Below, in pieces: positions 8,852 to 19,239 of a stretch of 64,000 nucleotides of DNA. Source of the stretch: Candidatus Marimicrobium litorale. Lineage in GTDB: Bacteria > Pseudomonadota > Gammaproteobacteria > Pseudomonadales > Halieaceae. Positions within the stretch are counted from its first letter, which is position 1. Each line of letters begins with the position of its first letter. Under the pieces are notes generated by a model. It did no database searches. It worked only from the letters and a program-made list of their open reading frames with translations, and was not told the origin of the DNA. The position numbers and the translations under genes were made by a program. The stretch is taken from contig NZ_SHNO01000002.1 in assembly GCF_026262645.1 (NCBI RefSeq), forward strand, positions 186,001 through 250,000, given 5' to 3'.

Positions 8852-9283
8852 ATGACCACCATTGACCGCAGCGCTTTGCTGCCCTACAACGCCGGGCAGT
8901 TGTACGAACTGGTGAACGACGTTGAGGCCTACCCATTATTTATGGACGGCTGTGTGGGAGCAGAGGTGCTCAGCCGCGGCGAAAACCAGTTGGAGGCCCG
9001 CCTCGATCTGGCCCGCGGCGGCATTCGCCAGAGTTTCACTACCCGCAACCGGATGCTGGCGGGCGAGGCGATTACACTGGAGCTGGTTGATGGACCGTTT
9101 GATGCGTTTTTCGGGCGCTGGGACTTTCGTGTATTGGACGAATCGGCGTGTAAAATGAGCTTGAAACTGGAGTTTACCTTCAGCAGCGCGGTGCTCGGCC
9201 TGGCGGCCTCCAGGTTGTTTGAAAAAGTGTCCAGTAACCTGGTCGATGCCGTTGGTCGGCGCGCCGCACACTTATACGGTTAA
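8852..9283 (+). CDS. ratA: RatA-family START-like protein (ribosome association toxin)
   Basis: 143 residues of the SRPBCC/START-like superfamily. The N-terminus TTIDRSALLPYNAGQLYELV, then VEAYPLFMDGC and the C-terminal amphipathic helix after LEFTFSSAVLG are characteristic of RatA (E. coli YfjG; a bacterial relative of mitochondrial Coq10). RatA has been described as blocking 70S assembly by binding 50S subunits; a role in quinone handling by homology to Coq10 is the alternative. The conserved neighbours smpB upstream and rnfH immediately downstream (start at 9288) support the assignment. Confidence 0.9.
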   Translation: MTTIDRSALLPYNAGQLYELVNDVEAYPLFMDGCVGAEVLSRGENQLEARLDLARGGIRQSFTTRNRMLAGEAITLELVDGPFDAFFGRWDFRVLDESACKMSLKLEFTFSSAVLGLAASRLFEKVSSNLVDAVGRRAAHLYG

Positions 9284-9287
9284 GACA

Positions 9288-9602
9288 ATGAGCGAAGACA
9301 AGACAATGATTGTAGAGGTCGCCTACGCCCTCCCCGAGAAGCAGGCGATACTCGAAGTGGAGATCGTCGAGGGCGCCTCGGTGCTGGAGGCGGTGCGCCA
9401 ATCCGGTATTGCCGGCAAGTTCGAAGAGATCGATCTCGACAATGCGAAGTTTGGTATTTTTGGTCACGTGGTGGCGGCCAAGCAAGTGCTCAAGGCGGGT
9501 GAGCGCGTAGAAATATACCGTCCTCTTATTGCCGATCCCAAGGATGTGCGCAAGGCCCGGGCGCAGCGCGCCAAGGAGCGGCGAGAACAGGATACGCCCT
9601 AG
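9288..9602 (+). CDS. rnfH: RnfH/RatB family ubiquitin-like protein
   Basis: 104 residues, a small beta-grasp protein of the RnfH (RatB) family. The start MSEDKTMIVEVAYALPEKQ and the segment VYRPLI-like EIYRPLIADPKDVRK near residue 75-90 are family hallmarks; the tail is highly basic/acidic (RAQRAKERREQ). It follows ratA by 4 bases, which is the conserved ratA-rnfH arrangement. ATG 9288 is preferred; an internal ATG at 9306 is also possible, and an upstream start at 9219 would overlap ratA by 65 bases. Cellular role is not established. Confidence 0.85.
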   Translation: MSEDKTMIVEVAYALPEKQAILEVEIVEGASVLEAVRQSGIAGKFEEIDLDNAKFGIFGHVVAAKQVLKAGERVEIYRPLIADPKDVRKARAQRAKERREQDTP

Positions 9603-9702
9603 CGCCTCACGGGCATCGGTCGGCGCGGTGCGCCACTGACCAGTTCAGTGCGGTGCTGGGTATTACGGTTTGCGCGCCCCGGAGTAGCCGGAGTTGGAAA
9701 AA

Positions 9703-10059
9703 CTAGATATCGGGGTTATCGCCGCCCCATTCTATGGGAACGAGATCTTCTGAGCCGATGACATCGACCAGCAGGTCCATATCGAAGAGGACCGTGAGTT
9801 TCGACTGGTCCAGCACTTTCATGCCGTTGCGTTTTACGTAGATATAATCCCACCGATCCGGATTGAACGTGTCCTCCACCAGCGGGGTGCCCAGAATAAA
9901 GCGCACCTGCCGCTTGGTCATGCCGGGTTGCAGCTGACCTGCCATTTCCTGCGTGACGATGTTGCCCTGTTCGATATCCAGACGATACACACCGGGAAAG
10001 CCGAACCAACCGCAGGCGGTAAGCGTCGTGATCGAGAGTAAAATCAGCAGTAGCCGCAT
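9703..10059 (-). CDS. bamE: Outer-membrane assembly lipoprotein BamE
   Basis: 118 residues with a lipoprotein signal peptide and lipobox LTAC (Cys16 lipidated). The mature part is a SmpA/OmlA domain: IVTQEMAGQLQPGMTKRQVR, FILGTPLVED and DRWDYIYVKRNG are the conserved BamE strands and turns. BamE stabilises the BamA-BamD complex that inserts beta-barrel proteins; bamD is also in this window (62701-63570). It is transcribed divergently from fur with a 74-base spacer and is convergent with rnfH. GGAAG precedes the ATG by 9 bases. Confidence 0.95.
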   Translation of the reverse strand: MRLLLILLSITTLTACGWFGFPGVYRLDIEQGNIVTQEMAGQLQPGMTKRQVRFILGTPLVEDTFNPDRWDYIYVKRNGMKVLDQSKLTVLFDMDLLVDVIGSEDLVPIEWGGDNPDI

Positions 10060-10133
10060 CGGATAAAACTTCCACTTGCATTAGAGGAATGGCATCATAC
10101 CTCTCCCAGACAGCACAGAGAAGCCCCGGGTCC

Positions 10134-10550
10134 ATGGCCGAGCAAAATCAGGAACTTCGCAAGGCGGGTTTGAAAATAACCCTGCCCCGCGTCAAGATTC
10201 TCCAAATCCTTGAGGCGTCCGAAGGCGGCTCCCAGCACCTCAGTGCAGAAGACGTCTACCGCGCGCTGTTGGCGGCGGGTGAGGATGTGGGATTAGCGAC
10301 GGTTTACCGCGTGCTTACCCAGTTCGAAAACGCGGGGCTGGTGACGCGACACCACTTCGAAACGGGGCATTCCGTGTTTGAGCTTGCCAAAGGCGAGCAC
10401 CACGACCATATGGTCTGCGTGGCCAGTGGCGATGTGGTGGAATTTACCGACCCGGTGATCGAAAAGCGTCAGCACGAGATTGCCGAAGAGCACGGCTACG
10501 AACTGATGGATCACTCTCTGGTGCTCTACGTGCGCAAAAAAGAGGGCTAG
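10134..10550 (+). CDS. fur: Ferric uptake regulator Fur
   Basis: 138 residues. The N-terminal winged helix (LRKAGLKITLPRVKILQIL, VYRVLTQFENAGLV) is followed by the metal-binding dimerisation domain with HHDHMVC. The second Cys of the E. coli structural zinc pair is absent (CVASG instead of CxxC), as in Pseudomonas Fur. ATG 10134 is chosen because homologues begin MAEQNQELRKAGLK; the frame also opens at 10089. Fur represses iron uptake genes when loaded with Fe2+. Divergent from bamE, tail-to-tail with recN with a 4-base overlap of the stops. Confidence 0.96.
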   Translation: MAEQNQELRKAGLKITLPRVKILQILEASEGGSQHLSAEDVYRALLAAGEDVGLATVYRVLTQFENAGLVTRHHFETGHSVFELAKGEHHDHMVCVASGDVVEFTDPVIEKRQHEIAEEHGYELMDHSLVLYVRKKEG

Positions 10551-12196
10551 CTGCCCAGCATTTCCTTCGCATGGGCCAGGGTCTGCTTGGTAATCTTGAC
10601 GCCCCCCAGCATGCGGGCGATCTCCTCGACTTTTTCGTCGTCACTGAGTGAGCGCAGTCCGGCTTCGGTGGTTTTCCCATCGCTTGCCTTGGTCACCTGC
10701 AGGTGATGACGGCCTTGGGCTGCGACCTGGGGCAGGTGGGTGACACAGAGCACCTGGGCGCGCTCACCGAGGGCGCGGAGTAACTTGCCCACCACCTCTG
10801 CCACGGCACCGCCAATGCCCACATCCACCTCGTCAAATACCATGCTCGGCACTGTGGCGGTATCGGCGGTGACCACACCAATAGCAAGGCTAATGCGCGA
10901 CAGCTCGCCACCGGAGGCCACTTTGCCCAATTCCCGCGGCGGTGCACCGGGGTTGGTGCTAATCAGAAATTCGATATCCTCCTCGCCATGGGGGTGCGGA
11001 TGATCGTTCTTGACCGGGTGAAAGCCAATCTCGAATTGACAGCCAGACATGGCCAGAGAATCCAGTTGTTTGGTGGTTTGCTTGACCAGTTTTTTTGCCG
11101 CGCTGCGGCGCTGCTTGCCGAGTCGCTTGGCGTCGGTGGCGTACTGGGTAACCAGTCCATCCATCTCAGCTTCCAGCTGTTCGATTCGCTCACTGCCGCC
11201 TGCCAGCCCCTTGAGTTCTTCCCGCAGTGACTGGTGCATCTCCTGCAGCTTCTCGGGCAGTACCTTGTGCTTGCGAGCGACATCGTAAATGGCTTCGAGG
11301 CGCTGTTGCACAGTGCTCAGTCGCTCGGGGTTGACCTGTACCGTATCGAGGTGGCGCTGCAATTCACCCCGTGCCTCGCTCAGTTGAATGGCAGCTGAGT
11401 CCAGCAGGGCGCGGGCATCGGTGGCGGCCTCGGTCGTATGGGTGTCACCATCGATTAGTTTTAACGCCTGGTGCAGGCCGCTCGCCTGTTCTTCGCACAG
11501 CGTCAGTGCCTGTTCGGTATCCTTGAGAATGTCCTCCGCATTGCCCAGCAGTTTTTGCTCCCGCTCCAGTTCGGCCAGTTCGCCCGCCTGCAAGTCCAGG
11601 CTGTCCAGTTCTTCAACCTGGTAGGCAAGTAATTGCATCCGTCCGCTGTGTTCGTCCTTGGAGCCGGCCAGCAAGGCCAGTTCGCGCTGCTTGCGCAACC
11701 ACTCGGAGGCACATTCCTCCACCTGGCGAGTCAGGGGCCTGTGCCCCGCATAGGCGTCCAGCATCTCCCGCTGTACCGGTTTGCGCAGCAATGACTGGTG
11801 GGCGTGCTGGCCGTGAATATCGACCAGCAGGGCGCCGAGGTCGGCGCAATCCTGCAGGGTGCACACGCTGCCATTGATGTAGGCGCGGCTGCGGCCCTCC
11901 CGGGTGATGACCCGGCGTAGCAGGCAGTCTTCCCCGTCGCCAAGATCCCGGGTCTTGAGCCAGTGGACGGCCGAGGGAATGGCAGAGAGGTCGAAGCTGG
12001 CGCTGATTTCGGCCTTGTCGCAACCGTGGCGGATCGACTTGGCATCTGCCCGGTCGCCAAGACACAGGCCGAGGGCGTCCAGCATGATGGATTTGCCCGC
12101 CCCGGTTTCGCCGGTGATAACGGTCATACCGCTGCCGAATTCCATCTCCAGGGCGGTAATCACTGTGTAGTTGCTGATAGTGAGTTGCGTGAGCAT
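10547..12196 (-). CDS. recN: DNA repair protein RecN
   Basis: 549 residues, an SMC-like ATPase. Walker A GETGAGKS at residues 29-36, coiled-coil arms (about 150-350) with a hinge, ABC signature GGELSRISLAIG, and Walker B VPSMVFDEVD followed by VGIGG. RecN tethers broken DNA ends during recombinational repair. It lies between fur and hrcA, divergent from hrcA with a 134-base gap. Although recN is SOS-induced in many bacteria, I did not find a convincing LexA box in that gap. Confidence 0.96.
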   Translation of the reverse strand: MLTQLTISNYTVITALEMEFGSGMTVITGETGAGKSIMLDALGLCLGDRADAKSIRHGCDKAEISASFDLSAIPSAVHWLKTRDLGDGEDCLLRRVITREGRSRAYINGSVCTLQDCADLGALLVDIHGQHAHQSLLRKPVQREMLDAYAGHRPLTRQVEECASEWLRKQRELALLAGSKDEHSGRMQLLAYQVEELDSLDLQAGELAELEREQKLLGNAEDILKDTEQALTLCEEQASGLHQALKLIDGDTHTTEAATDARALLDSAAIQLSEARGELQRHLDTVQVNPERLSTVQQRLEAIYDVARKHKVLPEKLQEMHQSLREELKGLAGGSERIEQLEAEMDGLVTQYATDAKRLGKQRRSAAKKLVKQTTKQLDSLAMSGCQFEIGFHPVKNDHPHPHGEEDIEFLISTNPGAPPRELGKVASGGELSRISLAIGVVTADTATVPSMVFDEVDVGIGGAVAEVVGKLLRALGERAQVLCVTHLPQVAAQGRHHLQVTKASDGKTTEAGLRSLSDDEKVEEIARMLGGVKITKQTLAHAKEMLGS

Positions 12197-12330
12197 GGTG
12201 TCGTCGCCGTTATTTTGTCTGTTATACCCTGTCCGGGGGCCGGTTTAAACCACTCGTGTATATCACTATTCAGCGTTTTCCGTCACTTTGTTAATGACAC
12301 CTGCTGTGATACAACCACAGGGAGTTAATT

Positions 12331-13380
12331 GTGCATGCGACGGGTATGGCAGCAGGTGAAATTTCAAAGCGCGCCAGTGTTCTGTTAAAGACGCTGGTGG
12401 AGCACCACATTCGAGACGGTCAGCCGGTCGGCTCCAGCACCCTGCGTGAGGCGGCGGGCTTGCCGGTGAGTGCGGCGACGATTCGCAACGTGATGTCGGA
12501 TCTGGAGGACCGGGGGTTTTTACACTCGCCCCACACGTCCGCTGGACGCGTGCCCACGGCGCTGGGTTACCGGGTCTTCGTGGATTCCCTGCTGCAAGTG
12601 CAGCCGCTGGAGCAGGAAGCCGTGTCGGTGCTGCGCGCCGAGTTGCACCCCGATAAATCCTCCTCGGATCTGGTGCAGTCTGCTTCGCACCTGCTGTCCA
12701 GTATTACGGCTCAGGCCGGGCTGGTGACAGTGCCCCGCCCGGAGACCAACCAGTTGAGACAGGTTGAGTTTCTGCCCTTGTCGGGTGACCGGGTGTTGGT
12801 GATATTGGTGGTGAATGAACGGGAAGTACAAAATCGCATCATTCATACCCGGCGTGTCTACTCCGAGGAAGAGCTGAGAGAAGCTGCGGTGCTGGTGAAT
12901 CAGCGTTATGCTGGCCGCCCCCTGTCCGAGGTGCAATCGCGTATTGTGCGCGAGATGCAGGAGGCGCGCAGCCAGATTGATAACTATCTCGAGGAAGCGC
13001 TTACGCTGGCCAACCAGGCGCTGGAACAGGATGAGCAGGACGATGAGTATGTCATGGCGGGGCAGTCGCGCCTGCTGGGAGGGGCGACGGCGGAGGAGTT
13101 TGACCGTCTGCGTGGCCTGTTTGAATCCTTTGAGCGAAAAAAGGATTTGCTGCATTTGCTGGAGCGCTGTACCCGGGCGAATGGGGTGCAGATTTTTATC
13201 GGCGAAGAGGCCGGTTACGAGGTGTTCGGCGACTTCAGTGTGGTCACCGCACCTTACAGCGATGGTGCGCGGACGCTCGGCGTGCTGGGGGTGATTGGCC
13301 CTACCCGCATGGAATACAACCGGGTGATTCCCATCGTGGATGTCACCGCCCGCATGTTGAGTTCGGCCCTGTCGAGCTAG
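12331..13380 (+). CDS. hrcA: Heat-inducible transcription repressor HrcA
   Basis: 349 residues. Winged-helix N-terminus (ISKRASVLLKTLVEHHI, then QPVGSSTLREAAGLPVSAATIRNVMSDLE) followed by the GAF-like HrcA domain; the C-terminal motif FGDFSVVTAPY with LGVLGVIGPTRMEYNRVIPIV-type ending is diagnostic. It starts at GTG 12331 behind GGGAG at 7 bases. HrcA binds CIRCE (TTAGCACTC-N9-GAGTGCTAA) and is held active by GroEL. The only CIRCE found in the window is at groESL (38514-38540). There is none upstream of hrcA, grpE or dnaK, so HrcA does not obviously autoregulate. Confidence 0.96.
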   Translation: MHATGMAAGEISKRASVLLKTLVEHHIRDGQPVGSSTLREAAGLPVSAATIRNVMSDLEDRGFLHSPHTSAGRVPTALGYRVFVDSLLQVQPLEQEAVSVLRAELHPDKSSSDLVQSASHLLSSITAQAGLVTVPRPETNQLRQVEFLPLSGDRVLVILVVNEREVQNRIIHTRRVYSEEELREAAVLVNQRYAGRPLSEVQSRIVREMQEARSQIDNYLEEALTLANQALEQDEQDDEYVMAGQSRLLGGATAEEFDRLRGLFESFERKKDLLHLLERCTRANGVQIFIGEEAGYEVFGDFSVVTAPYSDGARTLGVLGVIGPTRMEYNRVIPIVDVTARMLSSALSS

Positions 13381-13439
13381 CCAGTAAGAAAACACCCTGT
13401 CCGCAGCGCTAAAAACCTCGCTTTTTTTCTCTATTTGGG

Positions 13440-13467
13440 CTTGAATTGCGCCCCCTTGGCCTCATAT
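13440..13467 (+). promoter_or_regulatory. Sigma-32-type promoter upstream of grpE
   Basis: CTTGAA (13440-13445), 14-base spacer, CCTCATAT (13460-13467). The match to the heat-shock consensus CTTGAAA / CCCCATNT is close (one mismatch in the -10). It lies 66 bases ahead of the grpE GTG. Confidence 0.7.
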
Positions 13468-13532
13468 CGGGGTTTGAGGTCCGTGAAGTGCTGTGGCACA
13501 CCGGTGAAACTAGCAAGATTTGGAGGAAGAGC

Positions 13533-14108
13533 GTGGCCGAAGAAGACCAGAAGCAGCCCGAGGCTGGTCAGGAACAGGAACCCGCGGCACAGGAGGCCCA
13601 GGAGCCGGTCCAGACAGAGGGCGAAGAGCAGACGCCCGAGAGCCCGGAGGAGACGATAGCCCGGCTGGAGGAAGCTGTATCGACCGCACACGATGAGGCT
13701 CTGCGAGCCCAGGCAGAAGCGCAGAATGCGATTCGCCGTGCCGAGCAGGATGTGGAAAAGGCGCGCAAGTTTGCGCTGGAGCGCTTTTGCAATGAGTTGC
13801 TGCCCGTCGTGGATAATCTCGAGCGTGCACTGGAAGCCGCCGAGGGTGACGAGGAGATTCTCAAGCCTATCGCCGAAGGGGTGGAGCTCACGCTCAAGAG
13901 TTTTCTGGACGCGCTGCAGAAGTTCAGTATCGAGCCGGTGTCCCCGCAGGGGGAGCCGTTTGATCCGCAGTTGCACCAGGCCATGACCATGGTTGAGAAC
14001 GGTGAGGTAGAACCCAACACGGTCATCGCTGTCATGCAGAAGGGGTACACCCTGAATGGGCGCCTGGTGCGGCCGGCGATGGTGATGGTGAGCAAGAGCC
14101 CCGCGTAG
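13533..14108 (+). CDS. grpE: Nucleotide exchange factor GrpE
   Basis: 191 residues: an acidic, Gln/Glu-rich disordered N-terminus, a long coiled coil ([16 protein letters not shown] through [16 protein letters not shown]) and the C-terminal beta domain ([32 protein letters not shown]-type end). It speeds ADP release from DnaK. Start GTG 13533 has GGAGGAAGA 3-11 bases upstream and removes a non-conserved extension; the frame is open from 13446. It lies in the canonical order hrcA-grpE-dnaK-dnaJ behind a sigma-32-like promoter. Confidence 0.95.
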   Translation: MAEEDQKQPEAGQEQEPAAQEAQEPVQTEGEEQTPESPEETIARLEEAVSTAHDEALRAQAEAQNAIRRAEQDVEKARKFALERFCNELLPVVDNLERALEAAEGDEEILKPIAEGVELTLKSFLDALQKFSIEPVSPQGEPFDPQLHQAMTMVENGEVEPNTVIAVMQKGYTLNGRLVRPAMVMVSKSPA

Positions 14109-14118
14109 ACGCCGCGCC

Positions 14119-14146
14119 CTTGAAATCGGTCCGAAAGGGCCAATAT
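14119..14146 (+). promoter_or_regulatory. Possible second sigma-32-type promoter, upstream of dnaK
   Basis: CTTGAAA (14119-14125, perfect -35), 13-base spacer, GCCAATAT (14139-14146; weaker match to CCCCATNT). It lies in the 96-base grpE-dnaK gap and could raise DnaK over GrpE on heat shock. Confidence 0.45.
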
Positions 14147-14204
14147 AGAGAACAGACGAAACAGTTAGCGCCGGTGGTAAGCCGGCAGGACAATGGAGAA
14201 GACA

Positions 14205-16136
14205 ATGGGAAAGATAATCGGAATTGACCTTGGAACCACCAACTCCTGTGTGTCGGTCCTTGAAGGCGGTAAGCCCAAGGTGATCGAGAACGCAGAAGGT
14301 GATCGCACCACACCCTCCATCGTGGGTTACACCGAGGAAGGTGAAATTCTGGTGGGTCAGAGCGCAAAGCGCCAGGCAGTGACTAACCCGACTAACACGC
14401 TGTATGCGGTGAAGCGCCTCATCGGTCGTAAGTTCAAAGACGATGTCGTGCAGAAAGACATCAAGATGGTGCCCTACACCATCGCAGAAGCGGACAATGG
14501 CGACGCCTGGGTAGAGGCACGTGGCGAGAAGATGGCGCCACCGCAGGTGTCGGCAGAAGTACTGCGCAAGATGAAAAAGACCGCCGAGGAATACCTCGGT
14601 GAGACGGTCACAGAAGCGGTTGTCACTGTACCGGCCTACTTTAATGATTCCCAGCGCCAGGCCACCAAGGATGCCGGGCGCATCGCGGGTCTCGACGTCA
14701 AGCGCATTATCAACGAGCCGACGGCCGCTGCGCTGGCTTACGGTATGGATAAAGCGAAGGGTGACCACACAGTGGCGGTTTACGACCTCGGTGGTGGTAC
14801 CTTCGATATTTCTATTATCGAGATCGCCGAGGTGGATGGAGAGCACCAGTTTGAAGTGTTGTCGACCAACGGTGACACATTCCTCGGCGGCGAAGACTTT
14901 GACCTGCGCCTCATCGAGTATTTGGCGGAGGAGTTTAAAAAGGATAGCGGTATCGATGTGCACAACGATCCCCTGGCCCTGCAGCGCCTGAAGGAAGCGG
15001 CTGAAAAGGCCAAGATCGAGCTGTCGAGCGCCCAGCAAACAGAAGTTAACCTGCCCTACATCACGGCGGATGCGACCGGGCCCAAGCACCTGGTGGTGAA
15101 ACTGAGCCGCGCCAAGCTGGAAGCCCTGGTGGAAGACCTGGTCAACCGCTCCATGGATCCGGTGAAGATGGCATTGAAAGATGCGGGCCTGTCACCCTCT
15201 GAAATCGACGACGTCATTCTGGTCGGTGGTCAGACACGCATGCCGTTGGTTCAGACGCAGGTGGCAGATTACTTTGGTAAGGAGCCGCGCCGGGATGTAA
15301 ACCCGGATGAGGCGGTTGCTATGGGTGCCTCTATTCAGGGCGCAGTGCTGGCTGGCGATGTGAAAGACGTATTGTTGCTTGACGTGACCCCGCTGACATT
15401 GGGTATCGAAACCGCGGGCGGTGTAGCCACGCCGTTGATCGAAAAGAACACCACGATTCCGACCAAGAAGTCGCAGGTGTTTTCGACGTACGAGGACAAC
15501 CAGACAGCGGTGACTATTCATGTCATCCAGGGCGAGCGTAAGCAGGCCTCGGGCAACAAGTCGCTGGGGCGTTTTGACTTAGCGGATATTCCCCCGGCGC
15601 AGCGCGGCATGCCGCAGATCGAGGTAACGTTCGACCTCGATGCCAACGGTATTCTGCACGTGTCTGCCAAGGACAAGGCAACGGGTAAAGAGCAGTCTAT
15701 CCGCATCACGGCATCGGGCGGTCTGAGCGAGGAGGACATCGAGCAAATGGTGGCCGACGCGGAGACCAATGCCGAAGCGGACGCCAAGTTCGAGGAACTG
15801 GTAACAGCTCGCAATACCTGTGATGGCTTGGTGCACGCGGCCAGAAAGACCATCGAAGAGGCGGGCGAGCACGCCACTGAAGAGGAAAAGGCAGCCATCG
15901 AAGCGGCTATCGTGCAGGCTGAGGAGTCCCTCAAGGCGGATGACAAGGAGGCAATCGATGCGGCAGCGACCGCGCTGACTGAGTCAACGGGCCCCGTGGC
16001 GCAAAAGATGTATGCGGCACAGGCAGCCGAGGGTGAAGCGGCGGCCGCAGCAGAAGCCGGAGCAGAGTCCGATTCTGCAGGCGGTGAAGACGTGGTCGAT
16101 GCCGAGTTCGAGGAAGTGAAAGACGACCAGAAGTAA
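14205..16136 (+). CDS. dnaK: Chaperone DnaK (Hsp70)
   Basis: 643 residues starting [16 protein letters not shown], the canonical DnaK N-terminus (phosphate-1 loop). The ATPase domain carries [12 protein letters not shown] and IILVGG-like [11 protein letters not shown]; the interdomain linker [16 protein letters not shown], substrate domain and helical lid follow, and the tail ends [18 protein letters not shown] 14205 has GGAG at 6 bases; an ATG four codons earlier is in frame but that SD falls inside it. ATP-driven folding and holding of unfolded proteins with DnaJ and GrpE. A strong hairpin (16228-16252) separates it from dnaJ. Confidence 0.98.
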   Translation: MGKIIGIDLGTTNSCVSVLEGGKPKVIENAEGDRTTPSIVGYTEEGEILVGQSAKRQAVTNPTNTLYAVKRLIGRKFKDDVVQKDIKMVPYTIAEADNGDAWVEARGEKMAPPQVSAEVLRKMKKTAEEYLGETVTEAVVTVPAYFNDSQRQATKDAGRIAGLDVKRIINEPTAAALAYGMDKAKGDHTVAVYDLGGGTFDISIIEIAEVDGEHQFEVLSTNGDTFLGGEDFDLRLIEYLAEEFKKDSGIDVHNDPLALQRLKEAAEKAKIELSSAQQTEVNLPYITADATGPKHLVVKLSRAKLEALVEDLVNRSMDPVKMALKDAGLSPSEIDDVILVGGQTRMPLVQTQVADYFGKEPRRDVNPDEAVAMGASIQGAVLAGDVKDVLLLDVTPLTLGIETAGGVATPLIEKNTTIPTKKSQVFSTYEDNQTAVTIHVIQGERKQASGNKSLGRFDLADIPPAQRGMPQIEVTFDLDANGILHVSAKDKATGKEQSIRITASGGLSEEDIEQMVADAETNAEADAKFEELVTARNTCDGLVHAARKTIEEAGEHATEEEKAAIEAAIVQAEESLKADDKEAIDAAATALTESTGPVAQKMYAAQAAEGEAAAAAEAGAESDSAGGEDVVDAEFEEVKDDQK

Positions 16137-16227
16137 GGCTTTAGAGCCGCTTGGGGAACGCCTCCAACAACGGGCCGCGCACATCGGCGGTCCGGGAGAG
16201 GCTAACTTCCGCAGTGAACACCTGGCA

Positions 16228-16256
16228 GGGGACAGATTTAATATCTGTCCCCTTTT
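16228..16256 (+). terminator. Perfect 10-bp hairpin between dnaK and dnaJ
   Basis: GGGGACAGAT (16228-16237), 5-base loop, ATCTGTCCCC (16243-16252), then TTTT. It works on paper as an intrinsic terminator or attenuator after dnaK, 25-30 bases before the dnaJ ATG. A near-symmetric palindrome of this kind is also what REP-type repeats look like; only one copy was noticed in this window. Confidence 0.7.
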
Positions 16257-16280
16257 ATGATTTACGGTAACCTGAAATTT

Positions 16281-18202
<1,922 letters not shown>

Positions 18203-18261
18203 GGCTGTGCATCGACACGCACGGGGCAGCGATTGCGCACTGAATTATGCAAGGTGAGAAC

Positions 18262-19116
18262 GTGACTGAACATATAGTTAACATCGATGAAACCAATGCA
18301 TCGGCGTTGTTGATAGAGGAGTCCCACAAGCGCCCGGTCGTAGTGGATTTCTGGGCCGATTGGTGTGAGCCGTGCAAGGTATTGATGCCTTTGCTGGAAA
18401 AAATCGCCAACGAATACGCTGGTGCTTTTTTGCTTGCCAAGGTCAATGCAGACGAGCAACAGGGAATTGCACAGCAGCTGGGTGTGCGCAGCTTACCCAC
18501 TGTGATGGTCATCCAGGGTGGTCAGCCAGTGGATGGTTTTGCAGGTGCCCAGACGGAAACCTTCGTGCGCGATATGCTCGCTAAGTATCTTCCCAAGCCC
18601 TGGGACGCATTGGTGCAGCAGGCCGAGGCGGCTATGGCCGAGGGTGATTATACCGAGGCACTGACTCTGCTGCGCCAGGCATGGAACGACTCTAATCAGG
18701 AACATGGCATTACCATGGCCTATGCCCATGCCCTGATTGAGGCTATGCGGCTCGATGAGGCGGAGACGGTGCTGGACGGCGTGCGTATGGCCGACAAGGA
18801 CGCCGCGTATGAGCAGTTGCGCGCACAGCTGGAGATCAAGCGAGAGGCGTCCAAGTCACCGGAAATAGAGGCCCTGGAGAAAAAACTGGCAGAAAACCCG
18901 GATGATCTCGATGTGCGCTATCAGCTCGGCGTGCAATATACCGATAATGGGCAGTTCCGGGAGGCCATGGAGCATCTGGTGGAGATCCTGCGCAAGGATC
19001 TTGATCACGGCGAGGGCGCGGCCAAACGCATGCTGCTGGATACGATTTCGTCGCTGGGCAAGGGCGATCCGCTGGCGGTGGAGTATCAGCGTAAGCTCTA
19101 CAGCCTGCTGTACTGA
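18262..19116 (+). CDS. cnoX: CnoX/YbbN-type chaperedoxin (thioredoxin-TPR)
   Basis: 284 residues: thioredoxin domain with active site WCEPCK (Cys35 and Cys38) and the cis-Pro loop SLPTVMV, then TPR-like helices from about residue 115 (WDALVQQAEAAMAEGDYTEAL to the end). This architecture is that of CnoX, a holdase that protects substrates from over-oxidation and hands them to DnaK/GroEL. E. coli CnoX lacks the CxxC pair; this one keeps both cysteines and so could also act as a reductase. GTG 18262 is preferred because AAGGTGAG lies 3 bases before it; ATG at 18247 has no ribosome site. It follows the dnaKJ-dapB block on the same strand. Confidence 0.85.
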   Translation: MTEHIVNIDETNASALLIEESHKRPVVVDFWADWCEPCKVLMPLLEKIANEYAGAFLLAKVNADEQQGIAQQLGVRSLPTVMVIQGGQPVDGFAGAQTETFVRDMLAKYLPKPWDALVQQAEAAMAEGDYTEALTLLRQAWNDSNQEHGITMAYAHALIEAMRLDEAETVLDGVRMADKDAAYEQLRAQLEIKREASKSPEIEALEKKLAENPDDLDVRYQLGVQYTDNGQFREAMEHLVEILRKDLDHGEGAAKRMLLDTISSLGKGDPLAVEYQRKLYSLLY

Positions 19117-19239
19117 GAATGTCACCGCAAAACAAGTTTTGCCAATTCCTGCTGCCATCAGGCAAAATGCAGCGCGAGACCAACAATGACCTGAACGATA
19201 GCCGCGACTTCTGAGTCGGGCTGACACTGGAGATGACTT

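Noticed and set aside
9603-9702. Possible bidirectional terminator between rnfH and bamE
   Set aside because: Only short GC-rich inverted repeats without any T- or A-tract.
12197-12330. Possible LexA/SOS box between recN and hrcA
   Set aside because: CTG and CAG half-sites near 12311 are separated by the wrong number of bases.
13431-15089. 552-codon open frame antisense to grpE/dnaK
   Set aside because: A codon-bias shadow of two unmistakable genes; the translation has no fold-like pattern.
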